In this document: piece by piece, positions 43,023 through 51,992 of the stretch
Layout: the number at the start of each line of letters is the position of its first letter
Numbering within the stretch: the first letter of the stretch is position 1
Origin: Enemella evansiae
GTDB lineage: Bacteria; Pseudomonadota; Alphaproteobacteria; Rhodobacterales; Rhodobacteraceae
Reading direction: 5' to 3'
NCBI GenBank assembly: GCA_017255395.1
Contig: JAFKDC010000022.1
Location: 1-64,000 of the forward strand
Length of the DNA: 64,000 bases
Notes under the pieces: generated by a model
What the model saw: the letters and a program-made list of their open reading frames with translations, nothing else
Told to the model about the DNA's origin: nothing
Databases searched by the model: none
Program-made: the position numbers and the translations under genes

Positions 43023-43712
43023 TTACCCCAGGGCATAGCCCGCGCCGCGGACGGTGCGCAGGGGGTCCTCGCCGCCGTGCTGGCCAAGCGCCTTGCGCAG
43101 GCGCCCGATGTGGACGTCGACGGTGCGGGTGTCGACATAGATGTCGCGGCCCCAGACCCGGTCCAGCAATTGCTCGCGCGACCAGACGCGGCCCGGCTTC
43201 TCCATGAAGGTGGACAGCAGCCGGAACTCGGTCGGGCCAAGCTTCAGCTCCTTGCCCCGGCGGGTCACGCGGTGGGTTTCGGCATCCAGCACGATGTCTT
43301 CGTACTCCAGCCGCAGCCCCGCCGCCGCCGGGCGGGTGCGGCGCAGCTGGGCGCGCACCCGCGCCATCAGCTCGATCACCGAGTAGGGCTTGACCACGTA
43401 ATCGTCGGCGCCGGTTTCCAGTCCGCGCACGCGGTCCACCTCTTCCGAGCGCGCCGACAGCATGATGATCGGCACGTTGCGGGTTTCGGGGCGCGTCTTG
43501 ATGCGGCGGCAGACCTCGATGCCCGAGACATTCGGCAGCATCCAGTCCAGCACGATGATGTCCGGGCTTTCCTCGGCAAGCAGGACCATCGCCTCTTCGC
43601 CGTTCTCGGCACGGGCCACGCGAAAGCCCTCTGCCTCGAGGTTGTAGGACAGGACTTCGCGCTGTGCCGGTTCGTCCTCGACGACGAGGACCGTGGGTTG
43701 GTCGTTGCTCAA
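43023..43712 (-). CDS. phoB: phosphate regulon response regulator PhoB
   Basis: 229 residues, OmpR family. Receiver: VLVVEDEPAQREVLSYNLEA, phospho-Asp in IIVLDWMLPNVSG, Lys in DDYVVKPYS. DNA-binding domain: ELKLGPTEFRLLSTFMEKPG and VDVHIGRLRKALG. Binds Pho boxes such as the one before pstS. Last gene of the pst operon, 4 nt after phoU. Its kinase phoR lies 8 kb away on the other strand. Confidence 0.96.
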   Translation of the reverse strand: MSNDQPTVLVVEDEPAQREVLSYNLEAEGFRVARAENGEEAMVLLAEESPDIIVLDWMLPNVSGIEVCRRIKTRPETRNVPIIMLSARSEEVDRVRGLETGADDYVVKPYSVIELMARVRAQLRRTRPAAAGLRLEYEDIVLDAETHRVTRRGKELKLGPTEFRLLSTFMEKPGRVWSREQLLDRVWGRDIYVDTRTVDVHIGRLRKALGQHGGEDPLRTVRGAGYALG

Positions 43713-43716
43713 GGCG

Positions 43717-44448
43717 TCAGGCCTCGTGCTGCGGCGAAAGGCTGAGGTCCGACGAGGTCAGATCGGCCTTCTGGCGCTGTTCGTCGGGCTTTTCGCCGGT
43801 GGTCAGGAAGATCACCTGCTCGGCGATCGCGGTGACGTGGTCGCCCATGCGCTCGATGTTCTTGGCGATGAAATGCAGGTGCATGCAGGCGGTGATGTTG
43901 CGCGGGTCTTCCATCATGAAGGTCAGGAACTCGCGGAACAGCGTGTTGTACATCTGGTCGACGTCGCGATCGCGCTCGATCACGTCCGCCGCCAGCGCGG
44001 TGTCGCGCTGGATGTAGCTGTCGAGCGCGTCCTTGAGCATCAGCTCAACCTCGCGCGCCATGCGGCGCAGCGAGGTGGCGGTGCCGCCGACCTGATGCAG
44101 CTGCACCAGAACGCCGGTCCGCTTGGCCATGTTCTTGGACAGATCGCCGATGCGTTCGAGGTTTGCCGACATGCGCATGACGGAAAGCACCACGCGCAGG
44201 TCGATGGCCGAGGGGGCGCGCAGCGCGATCACGCGCGCGGCCTCGTCCTGAAGGGCCTCTTCGAGCGCGTCGATGACGGCATCGCCCTGACGCACCTTTT
44301 CGGCCAGTTCCTGGTCGCGGGTGTCCAGCGACTTGGCGGCGCCCTGGATGGCGGCCTCGACGAGCCCCCCCATCTTCATGATCTGCGCCTGGATGCCTTC
44401 GAGGTCGCGGTCGAAGGCGCTGGAGATATGCTGCTTCAGGTCGCTCAT
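43717..44448 (-). CDS. phoU: phosphate signalling protein PhoU
   Basis: 243 residues, two PhoU repeats. Negative modulator between the Pst transporter and PhoR. Seen: QHISSAFDRDLEGIQAQIMK at the start, and the metal-binding-type motifs ANLERIGDLSKNMAKR and AKNIERMGDHVTAIAEQVI, one in each repeat. Its ATG shares one base with the pstB stop (TAATG). Confidence 0.96.
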   Translation of the reverse strand: MSDLKQHISSAFDRDLEGIQAQIMKMGGLVEAAIQGAAKSLDTRDQELAEKVRQGDAVIDALEEALQDEAARVIALRAPSAIDLRVVLSVMRMSANLERIGDLSKNMAKRTGVLVQLHQVGGTATSLRRMAREVELMLKDALDSYIQRDTALAADVIERDRDVDQMYNTLFREFLTFMMEDPRNITACMHLHFIAKNIERMGDHVTAIAEQVIFLTTGEKPDEQRQKADLTSSDLSLSPQHEA

Positions 44449-45248
44449 TATCCGATCCGTCCCGTGATGTAGCTTTCGGTGCGGGGATCTTCGGGGTTGG
44501 TGAAGATCTTCCCGGTTTCGCCAAACTCGACAAGGTTGCCGAGGTGGAAGAAGGCGGTCTTCTGGCTGACGCGCGCGGCCTGCTGCATCGAGTGGGTCAC
44601 GATGACCACCGAATACTGGCTGCGCAGTTCGTCGATCAGTTCCTCGACCTGCGCCGTGGCGATGGGGTCGAGCGCCGAGCAGGGTTCGTCCATCAGCAGG
44701 ACCTCGGGTTCGGTGGCAACGGCGCGGGCGATGCACAGGCGCTGTTGCTGGCCGCCGGACAGGCCGGTGCCGGGCTTATCCAGACGGTCCTTGACCTCGT
44801 CCCAGATGGCGCCGCGACGCAGCGACTTTTCGACGATCTCGTCAAGCTCGGCCTTGTTCTTGGCCAGCCCGTGGATGCGCGGGCCATAGGCGATATTGTC
44901 GTAGATCGACTTCGGGAAGGGGTTCGGCTTCTGGAACACCATGCCGACCTTGGCGCGCAGCTGCACCGGGTCGACGCGCTTGTCGTAGATGTCCTCGCCG
45001 TCGATCAGGATGTCGCCCTCGACGCGGCAGATGTCGATGGTGTCGTTCATCCGGTTGATGCAGCGCAGGAAGGTCGACTTGCCACAGCCCGAGGGACCGA
45101 TGAAGGCGGTCACGGTCTTGTCCTCGATGGAGACATTCACGTCCTTGATGGCATGGGTGTCGCCGTAGTAGACCTGCACGCCCCTGGCGGCGATCTTCAC
45201 GTCGTTCTGCGTCACGGTTCTCTCCGTCGTGTGCGGTGCGTCGTACAT
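44448..45248 (-). CDS. pstB: phosphate ABC transporter ATPase PstB
   Basis: 266 residues. Walker [22 protein letters not shown] loop [15 protein letters not shown], signature [16 protein letters not shown], Walker [13 protein letters not shown] and [10 protein letters not shown], all typical of PstB. Two near ATGs exist; 45248 has AGAGG 9 nt away and is preferred over 45254. Overlaps phoU by one base. Confidence 0.96.
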   Translation of the reverse strand: MYDAPHTTERTVTQNDVKIAARGVQVYYGDTHAIKDVNVSIEDKTVTAFIGPSGCGKSTFLRCINRMNDTIDICRVEGDILIDGEDIYDKRVDPVQLRAKVGMVFQKPNPFPKSIYDNIAYGPRIHGLAKNKAELDEIVEKSLRRGAIWDEVKDRLDKPGTGLSGGQQQRLCIARAVATEPEVLLMDEPCSALDPIATAQVEELIDELRSQYSVVIVTHSMQQAARVSQKTAFFHLGNLVEFGETGKIFTNPEDPRTESYITGRIG

Positions 45249-45313
45249 ATTCATATACCTCTCCCGGTTCGGGTTACCAACGGCGCGTCTGCGCGGCCCT
45301 TGGCTGGGGGTGG

Positions 45314-46645
45314 TTACCAGCGGCGCTCGAAGCGACGGCGGAGGATGATGGCGATGATGTTCATGGTCAGCAGGAACATCAGCAGGATGATGATGCCGCC
45401 CCAGGCCTTGTCGTAGAAGGCCGCGTCAGAGCGTGCCGCCCATGTGTAGATCTGCGCGGGCATGGCAGAGTTGGGTTCCACGAAGCCCTGCAGGAAGCCG
45501 TCGGGATAGCCCCGGGCGACAAAGCCGACCATGCCGATCAGCAGCAGCGGTGCGGTTTCCCCCAGCGCCTGCGCCAGGCCGATGATGGTGCCGGTCAGGA
45601 TGCCGGGCATTGCCAGAGGCAGGACATGGTGGAACACCGCCTGCATCTTCGAGGCCCCGACCCCCAGCGCCGCGTCGCGGATCGACGGCGGGACCGACTT
45701 CAGCGAAGCACGGGTCGAGATGATGATCGTCGGCAGCGTCATCAGCGTCAGCACCAGGCCACCGACCAGCGGCGCCGACTGCGGCAGGTGCATGAACTGG
45801 ATGAACACCGCAAGGCCGAGGATACCGAAGACGATGGAGGGCACGGCGGCGAGGTTCGAGATGTTCACCTCGATCAGGTCGGTCCACTTGTTCTGCGGCG
45901 CGAATTCCTCGAGGTAGATCGAGGCCGCGACGCCGATGGGTAGCGACAGGAAGAGCACCACCAGCATCATGAAGAACGAGCCGATGACAGAGGCGCCGAT
46001 GCCCGCGCCGCCGGGGTTGTCCACACCCGAGTCCGCGCCGGTGATGAAGGGCCAGTTGAACTCTGACGTGATCACGCCCGCCTCGGACAGCGCGTCCGCA
46101 AGGTCGAGGTCGGCGGCCATCAGGAAACGGCTGTCCTCCATCGACTCGCGGGTCACGCGGCCGTTGAAGTAGCCGTCGACGCGGCTGGAGGTCGGCAGGC
46201 TGAAGGCCACCGCCTTCCCGAGGTCGCCGGGGTTCGCGGTGTAATGCTCGCGGATGGCAGAGCCGACCTTGCCCATCATGCGCTCGATGGTGGCCTCGTC
46301 AAAGGCGATCTGGACCCCGTCCTCCTGCAGCTTCTGCTGCACGGCGGCGATGAAGTAGTCGGAATAGGCCTTGGTCTTGAAAAGCGTGCCCTCGGCGGCG
46401 TCGAACTGTTCCTGGGTCAGGGTGAAGTCGACAGAGACCACGGTGCGGGTGAAGGCCCGCGTGCCGTTCGACAGGATCGATGCGGCGAGCACCACCAGGA
46501 AGAACAGGCCCACGCAGATCGCGGCGATGCCATAGGCCTTGAACCGCTTTTCCGAGGCGTTGCGCTTTTTCGTGCGGGCGTTGACAGAGTGGATCGAAGA
46601 GCGGCGCGGAGCGCTGCCGCCGTCGTGAAGGCTGAGATCGGACAT
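45314..46645 (-). CDS. pstA: phosphate ABC permease PstA
   Basis: 443 residues, longer than E. coli PstA because of a large loop between the first two membrane segments (about 70-215), common in alphaproteobacteria. Six membrane segments; the EAA-type loop reads [21 protein letters not shown]-terminus [20 protein letters not shown]. Its ATG shares one base with the pstC stop. Confidence 0.94.
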   Translation of the reverse strand: MSDLSLHDGGSAPRRSSIHSVNARTKKRNASEKRFKAYGIAAICVGLFFLVVLAASILSNGTRAFTRTVVSVDFTLTQEQFDAAEGTLFKTKAYSDYFIAAVQQKLQEDGVQIAFDEATIERMMGKVGSAIREHYTANPGDLGKAVAFSLPTSSRVDGYFNGRVTRESMEDSRFLMAADLDLADALSEAGVITSEFNWPFITGADSGVDNPGGAGIGASVIGSFFMMLVVLFLSLPIGVAASIYLEEFAPQNKWTDLIEVNISNLAAVPSIVFGILGLAVFIQFMHLPQSAPLVGGLVLTLMTLPTIIISTRASLKSVPPSIRDAALGVGASKMQAVFHHVLPLAMPGILTGTIIGLAQALGETAPLLLIGMVGFVARGYPDGFLQGFVEPNSAMPAQIYTWAARSDAAFYDKAWGGIIILLMFLLTMNIIAIILRRRFERRW

Positions 46646-48117
46646 CAGTCGTACTGCTCCCGGTATTTGCGCACGATATAAAGGGCGAAGACGTTCAGCC
46701 CCAGCGTGATGACGAAGAGGGTCATGCCAAGCGCGAAGGCCACCAGCGCCTCGGGCGAGGCAAAATCGGCGTCGCCGGTCAGCTGGCTGACGATCTTGGC
46801 GGTGACGGTGGTCATGGCCTCGAAGGGGTTGAGCGACAGCCGGGCCGCGGCCCCTGCCCCCAGCACCACGATCATGGTCTCACCGATGGCGCGGCTGGCG
46901 GCCAGCAGGACGGCGCCCACGATGCCCGGCAGGGCGGCGGGCAGGACAACCTGCTTGATGGTCTCGGACTTGGTGGCGCCCAGGCCGTAGCTGCCATCCC
47001 GCATGGCCTGCGGCACGGCGTTGATGATGTCGTCGGACAGCGAGGACACGAAGGGGATCAGCATGATGCCCATGACCAGACCGGCGGTCATGACGGCGGT
47101 GCCGGACTGCATCCAACCAAAGCCCTCGCGGCCGAAGACGCTCATCAGCAGCGGGCCGACCGTCAGCAGGGCGAAGAGGCCGTAGACGATGGTCGGGATG
47201 CCGGCCAGCACTTCGAGCATGGGCTTGGCAAAGGACCGCACGCGCGGCGAGGCGTATTCCGACAGGTAGACCGCCGCGAACAGGCCGATGGGCACGGCCA
47301 CCGCCAGCGCGACGATGGAAATGTAGAAGGTGCCCCAGAGCAGCGCGATAATGCCAAGCTGGGACGACCCGCCCCGGCCCGAGAAGCTGGGCGCCCATTC
47401 GGTTCCGAAGAAGAAATCGGTCGCGGGGTACAGCCGGAAGAACTCGACGGTGTTGAAGACCAGCGACAGCACGATGCCGATGGTGGTCAGGATGGCGATG
47501 GAGGCAGCCCCGATCAGCAGCGCCTTGACGCCCTGCTCGACGGTGTTGCGGGCGCGGAACTCGGGGTTTGTCTCTCGGATCGCCAGCAACGCGCCGACCA
47601 GCGCCACCAGGACGACAAGCGCGGTCATGGCAAGGTTGCCGGTCGCATTCAGCCCGCGGAACCGCTGGGCCGCGTTGAGGATCGGCGTCGTCACCTCCGA
47701 GGTCACGATCTGGCCCGCGTCCCGCAGCGTCTGCGCGATGGCTTCGGGATCGGCACCGGGGTCGCGGGCGGCTTCTTCGGACAGAAGCCCCATGCCGGTC
47801 ACCGCGTCCAGCCCGCTCGACAGGCGGCGGATCTCGGACATCACCAGGCTCTGGCTGCCGGCGGTCTGCGCGGCCTCTTCGGGGATCATGCCCGACACGC
47901 TGTTGTTCACGACCAGCGGCTGCACCAGCAGCCAGACGATCATCAGCAGGAAGGCCGGCACGATGGCCTTGAGCACGACGTTGTAGCCGTAATAGCCCGG
48001 CAGGGAATGCAGGCGGCGCCCGTCGCCCCCGGCGCTTTGCAGGGCGCGCTTGCGCCCGATGACAAAGCCGGTCGCGGCTATCGCGAGCACGATTAAGATG
48101 AGCCAGAAAATCGGCAT
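46645..48117 (-). CDS. pstC: phosphate ABC permease PstC
   Basis: 490 residues, the long alphaproteobacterial form with an extra N-terminal membrane segment (PIFWLILIVLAIAATGFVIG) and a periplasmic insertion before the core. The core permease contains PIGLFAAVYLSEYASPRVR, LEVLAGIPTIVYGLFALL and the EAA loop RDGSYGLGATKSETIKQVVL. Pairs with PstA. Confidence 0.94.
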   Translation of the reverse strand: MPIFWLILIVLAIAATGFVIGRKRALQSAGGDGRRLHSLPGYYGYNVVLKAIVPAFLLMIVWLLVQPLVVNNSVSGMIPEEAAQTAGSQSLVMSEIRRLSSGLDAVTGMGLLSEEAARDPGADPEAIAQTLRDAGQIVTSEVTTPILNAAQRFRGLNATGNLAMTALVVLVALVGALLAIRETNPEFRARNTVEQGVKALLIGAASIAILTTIGIVLSLVFNTVEFFRLYPATDFFFGTEWAPSFSGRGGSSQLGIIALLWGTFYISIVALAVAVPIGLFAAVYLSEYASPRVRSFAKPMLEVLAGIPTIVYGLFALLTVGPLLMSVFGREGFGWMQSGTAVMTAGLVMGIMLIPFVSSLSDDIINAVPQAMRDGSYGLGATKSETIKQVVLPAALPGIVGAVLLAASRAIGETMIVVLGAGAAARLSLNPFEAMTTVTAKIVSQLTGDADFASPEALVAFALGMTLFVITLGLNVFALYIVRKYREQYD

Positions 48118-48160
48118 ATGCCCCCCGTAATCCTTTTCGGTAACGGTCTGTAACGGAAAT

Positions 48161-48187
48161 CGGGGGCGGCGGAATGCGCCGCCCCCG
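48161..48187 (-). terminator. pstS-pstC intergenic hairpin
   Basis: An 11-bp perfect GC stem (CGGGGGCGGCG with CGCCGCCCCCG, 5-nt loop) lies 16 nt after the pstS stop. Without a T run it is probably a stabilising or partial-termination structure that lets pstS be expressed more strongly than pstCAB. Confidence 0.6.
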
Positions 48188-48203
48188 TGGTCGTCAGACC
48201 GGA

Positions 48204-49241
48204 TTACATGCCCGAGGACATGGTCTCTTCTGCTTCGACGGCGGCCTGGGTGGCGGCCAGCTCGGGGTCGGACACGAGGCCGTAGTTGGCCAGCGGGCCG
48301 GAGGGGCCTGCCAGCTCGTCGGCGACGAAGAACTGAGCGTACTCTTTCAGGCCCGGGATCACGCCGATGTGGGCTTTCTTCACGTAGAAGAACAGCGGGC
48401 GCGACACGGGGTATTCGCCGGTCGAGATGGTCTCGGTGGTGGGCTCGACGCCGGACATGGTCGCGACCTTCAGCTTGTCGGTGTTGTTCTCGTAGAACGC
48501 CAGGCCGAAGACGCCGATGCCGTTGGTGTTGCTGTCGATGCGCGCCAGCGTCTCGGTGTAGTCGCCGTCGATGTCGACCGACTTGCCGTCGGTGCGCACG
48601 GCCAGGCAGGCGTCCTCGGCGTCGTCTTCGGACATGCCGCCGTCGATCATCGCCTGCATGGCGCCGGTTGCTTCACAGCCGGGCAGCAGGACCTTCTCTT
48701 CGAAGACTTCGCGCGTGCCGTGCTTGGTGCCGGGGATGAACATGGCGATCTCGACGGCGGGCAGGTCGCCGTTGAACTCGTCCCAGGTGGTGTTGGCGTT
48801 GTCGACCAGTTCGCCGTCTTTCATCACCTTGGAGCCGATGGCGTTGTAGATGTCGGCCGGTTCGAAAGCGGTGAAGGCGGGGCCGGACTGCTGGCTGGCG
48901 AAGACGATGCCGTCATAGCCGATGCGGACTTCGATGATGTCGGTCACGCCGTTGGCCGCGCAGGCTTCGATTTCCTTTTCGCGGATCTTGCGCGAGGCGT
49001 TGGCGACGTCGATGGTGTTCTCGCCCACGCCTTCGCAGAAGCGCTTCAGACCGGCGGAGGAGCCGCCCGATTCGACGACCGGCGTCGGGAAGTCGGTGTT
49101 CTCGCCGAAGGCTTCGGCCACGATCGAGGCATAGGGCAGCACGGTCGAGGAACCGGCGACCTGCACGTTGTCGCGGGCAGCGGCAGAGGTTGCTGCGACG
49201 GCGGCAATCGCCAGAGCGGAGGCGGTCAGTTTGACAGACAT
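48204..49241 (-). CDS. pstS: phosphate-binding protein PstS
   Basis: 345 residues. Signal peptide 1-22 (ASALAIAAVAATSAAA), then VQVAGSSTVLPYASIVAEAF and VESGGSSAGLKRFCEGVGEN, the phosphate-binding loops. TRIAD-type TGEYPVSRPLFFYVKKAH near the C-terminus. High-affinity periplasmic receptor for phosphate. First gene of pstSCAB-phoU-phoB, behind a Pho box. Confidence 0.95.
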   Translation of the reverse strand: MSVKLTASALAIAAVAATSAAARDNVQVAGSSTVLPYASIVAEAFGENTDFPTPVVESGGSSAGLKRFCEGVGENTIDVANASRKIREKEIEACAANGVTDIIEVRIGYDGIVFASQQSGPAFTAFEPADIYNAIGSKVMKDGELVDNANTTWDEFNGDLPAVEIAMFIPGTKHGTREVFEEKVLLPGCEATGAMQAMIDGGMSEDDAEDACLAVRTDGKSVDIDGDYTETLARIDSNTNGIGVFGLAFYENNTDKLKVATMSGVEPTTETISTGEYPVSRPLFFYVKKAHIGVIPGLKEYAQFFVADELAGPSGPLANYGLVSDPELAATQAAVEAEETMSSGM

Positions 49242-49332
49242 GTGGAAAACTCCATCCAGGTATCTTTTCGGAATCGATCACCGAACCAGTGATCTCCGGG
49301 TGTGACGCCTAGACCCGGCGGACCAAGCTTTT

Positions 49333-49361
49333 GTGACACTTGCGTAACGGTTTTATGACAG
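49333..49361 (-). promoter_or_regulatory. Pho box upstream of pstS
   Basis: On the minus strand three 7-mers at 11-nt period, CTGTCAT, CCGTTAC and GTGTCAC, are separated by AAAA and GCAA and followed by AAAA. This fits the PhoB consensus of repeated CTGTCAT with AT-rich spacers. It lies about 92 bp before the pstS start. Confidence 0.88.
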
Positions 49362-49850
49362 CGTCAGATTGGCGGCCCGGATTGCCCCTCGGGTGGCAAT
49401 CCGTACACCCTGTGGCTTCGCCCGAACACTCTGCGCCACCGCAGGGTGTAGGGCGGCCCTGGCTGACATGGGACCACACCCCGGCGCCCTGCCCCGCGCC
49501 CGAATGCGCCCCGGCGCGGATCCGATGGCCTTGCAGCGGTCCGGCCCCGCAAGGACGGCCACGACCGGCGCAGGACGGGCAACAGGCCGCTCCGCCGCCC
49601 CGCCCGGGACGAGAGCAGGATACCGCAGCGGCTTCGCCCGTTCTGTCCAAGGCGGCGCATCCCCGGCCCATGCGAGGGGGCCCTGACCCCGGGCATGGTC
49701 GGACGATACCGGCAGACCCGGTGAATCCGGGGAAAGCGCCCTCTTCGGCCCCCTTAAAGACTGGTCTTCACGCATGATCCGGTCTAAGCAGGCCGTCGCC
49801 GGGGCGCCGGGCGGCGCAGGACCCGGCCAGTATCGAGAAGGGGCCGGGAC
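49362..49850. other. 489-bp gap between pstS and ilvH
   Basis: Open frames here are GC-rich shadows without ribosome sites. The gap holds the divergent promoters for pstS (left) and ilvH (right). An AT-richer patch near 49755-49790 may contain the ilvH promoter. No ilvI is present upstream of ilvH. Confidence 0.4.
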
Positions 49851-50411
49851 ATGTCCGCACTGAACATCAAGAAGGGATCGTCGAAGCATTCCGCCTATAA
49901 CCTGCGGCCCAGCTTCTCGGACGTGACCGAAACCCACACCATCGCCGTTCTGGTGGAAAACGAGCCCGGCGTGCTGGCGCGTGTGATCGGCCTGTTCTCG
50001 GGGCGTGGCTACAATATCGACAGCCTCACCGTGGCCGAGGTCGACCACGAGGGCCACCTGAGCCGCATCACCATCGTCACCAGCGGCACCCCGCAGGTGA
50101 TCGAGCAGATCAAGGCGCAGCTTGGCCGGATCGTCTCTGTCCACGACGTGCACGACCTGACGGTCGAGGGTGGCTCTGTCGAGCGCGAACTGGCGCTGTT
50201 CAAGGTCAAGGGCGGGGGCGAAAAGCGCGTCGAGGCGCTGCGGCTGGCGGATATCTTCCGCGCCAATGTGGTCGATTCGACGCTGGAGAGCTTTGTCTTC
50301 CAACTGACCGGCACGCCGGACAAGATCGATGCCTTTGCCGACCTGATGCGGCCGCTGGGCCTGATGGAAGTGGCCCGGACGGGCGTCGCCGCGCTGAGCC
50401 GCGGCGCATAA
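49851..50411 (+). CDS. ilvH: acetolactate synthase small (regulatory) subunit
   Basis: 186 residues. The ACT domain THTIAVLVENEPGVLARVIG, then FSGRGYNIDSLTVAEVDHEG, and the C-terminal DIFRANVVDSTLESFVFQLT are typical. Gives valine feedback control to acetolactate synthase in branched-chain amino acid synthesis. Unusually, the catalytic subunit gene is not adjacent on the left; only non-coding DNA precedes it. The 3' end is duplicated just past the stop. Confidence 0.94.
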   Translation: MSALNIKKGSSKHSAYNLRPSFSDVTETHTIAVLVENEPGVLARVIGLFSGRGYNIDSLTVAEVDHEGHLSRITIVTSGTPQVIEQIKAQLGRIVSVHDVHDLTVEGGSVERELALFKVKGGGEKRVEALRLADIFRANVVDSTLESFVFQLTGTPDKIDAFADLMRPLGLMEVARTGVAALSRGA

Positions 50412-50443
50412 CAAGCCAGCCGCGCTGAGCCGCGGCGCGTAAC
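50388..50443. repeat. 25-bp duplication across the ilvH stop codon
   Basis: The last 24 bases of ilvH with its stop and one following base (50388-50412) recur at 50419-50443 with one mismatch. A third, weaker copy (GGGCTGAGTCGTGGCGCG) follows. Likely replication slippage. Confidence 0.85.
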
Positions 50444-50805
50444 GCATGACGGGCTGAGTCGTGGCGCGCACGCGGGCCACGAAGCGCACCGAAAAATCCA
50501 CCGCGCCCCGTTTCCTCGCCGATCAGCGACAAGGGCTGCGTCGTCCTGCGCGGGTGGCGCACAAGCACCGCCTCAGAGGGGCGGGACGGCGCTGCCCGAC
50601 CTGCCGTCGGGCGGAACCCGCGTGCGCAGCCCAACACACAGACCGCAACGGGTGGGCGCCGCCCACGGGCTGACGCAGCCCTTGTCTTGTCCTCTGACCG
50701 TCGCGCCCCTTTCCGCTCCTCCGGGTCAGCCGTCGCCGCATCCCCCTTGCGCCCGCCTTCCCGACACGGCAGCTATGCGCCAACACGCCCGAAGGAGAGC
50801 CGCCC
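50444..50805. other. gap before the trans-sulfuration gene
   Basis: About 360 bp without a supported gene. Ends in GAAGGAGAGCCGCCC, the ribosome site of the next gene. No clear terminator for ilvH or promoter could be picked out by eye. Confidence 0.35.
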
Positions 50806-51987
50806 GTGAAGAAGACCCTGCAACGCCCCGTCGTGCCCCTCGCCGGTGTCTCTTCCCCGGTGGTGCCCGGCATCATGCCCTCTGTCGTCTATGCCTCTGA
50901 CACGCCCGACAGCCTTGATGCGCAATACGAAGGCGCCACGCAGGGCTTTACCTATGCCCGCGAAGGCCACCCCAACGCCGAGATGCTGGCCCGCCGCATC
51001 GACGCCATGGAAGGCGCCGAAAACGGCATCGTCACCGGCTCTGGCATGGCCGCCGTCGCCGCCGTCCTGCTGGGCCTGAACCGGACCGGCGACCACGTGA
51101 TCGGCGGCAACCAGCTGTATGGCCGCTCGCTGCGGATGATGGCCGAGGACCTGCCGCGCATGGGCGTGACGACGAGTCTCGTCGATGTCACCCGCGCCGA
51201 GTCAGTGGCCGGGGCGCTCCGCCCGGAAACCCGCATGGTGCTGATCGAGGTCGTCTCGAACCCGACGCTGCGGATCGCCGATCTCGACGGCATCGCCGCC
51301 CTTTGCCGCGACAAGGGTGTGCTGCTGGTGGTGGACAACACCTTTACCACCCCCAGCGCCGTGAAGCCCTTCGAGTATGGCGCCGACATCGTCCTGCATT
51401 CGGTCACGAAGCTGCTGGCAGGGCACTCTGACGCGACGCTGGGCTGGGTCGCGGCGAAGGACAAGGCCCTGAACGAGCGCCTGCGCATCTTCGCCGTTAC
51501 CACCGGGATGACCGCCAGCCCCTTCGATTGCTGGCTGGCGGAACGCGGTCTTGCCACCTTCGACCTGCGCTTTGCCCGCGCGCAGGAGACCGCGCAGCGG
51601 CTTGCGGACATGCTGGCCGAAACCCCCGGCGTGACCCGCGTTCTCTACCCCACCCGCGCCGACCACCCCGAGGCCGCGCGCGCCCAGTCGCTGCTGCAAG
51701 GACGTGGCTGCAACATGGTCAGCTTCGAGATCGCGGGCGGGCGCGCCGCCGCCAATGCGCTGACGGCCGCCGCGCAGGGCATCGCCTTTGCGCCGACACT
51801 GGGCGATGTGGGCACGACGCTCTCGCACCCGGCTTCGTCCTCGCACCGGGCCCTGATGCCCGAAGGCCGGGCCGCGCTGGGCATCTCGGAAGGCTTCTTC
51901 CGGGTCTCGGTCGGCCTTGAGGAACCCGAGGCGCTTCTGGCGACCATCGCCGATGGCCTCGCCGCGGCGCGGGCCGTGGCAGGCTGA
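50806..51987 (+). CDS. PLP-dependent trans-sulfuration enzyme (Cys/Met metabolism)
   Basis: 393 residues, fold type I. Seen: YAREGHPNAEMLARRIDAME, the PLP-phosphate loop TGSGMAAVAAV, LLVVDNTFTTPSAVKPFEYG, the Schiff-base Lys in VLHSVTKLLAGHSDATLG, and a C-terminal HPASSSHRALMPEGRAALGI. This is the cystathionine gamma-synthase/lyase and O-acylhomoserine sulfhydrylase family; which reaction it performs cannot be told by eye. The start is GTG after a strong GAAGGAG. It ends 5 nt before phoR, so the two may share a transcript. Confidence 0.87.
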   Translation: MKKTLQRPVVPLAGVSSPVVPGIMPSVVYASDTPDSLDAQYEGATQGFTYAREGHPNAEMLARRIDAMEGAENGIVTGSGMAAVAAVLLGLNRTGDHVIGGNQLYGRSLRMMAEDLPRMGVTTSLVDVTRAESVAGALRPETRMVLIEVVSNPTLRIADLDGIAALCRDKGVLLVVDNTFTTPSAVKPFEYGADIVLHSVTKLLAGHSDATLGWVAAKDKALNERLRIFAVTTGMTASPFDCWLAERGLATFDLRFARAQETAQRLADMLAETPGVTRVLYPTRADHPEAARAQSLLQGRGCNMVSFEIAGGRAAANALTAAAQGIAFAPTLGDVGTTLSHPASSSHRALMPEGRAALGISEGFFRVSVGLEEPEALLATIADGLAAARAVAG

Positions 51988-51992
51988 GCCCG

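Noticed and set aside
42170-43207. Plus-strand open frame spanning the phoB to HupE-like gap
   Set aside because: Antisense to two real genes and crosses strong inverted repeats.
48140-48156. Two GTAACGG repeats resembling a second Pho box before pstC
   Set aside because: The period is 10 and not 11, and the site lies only about 23 bp before the pstC start, too close for an activator site; kept only as a note.
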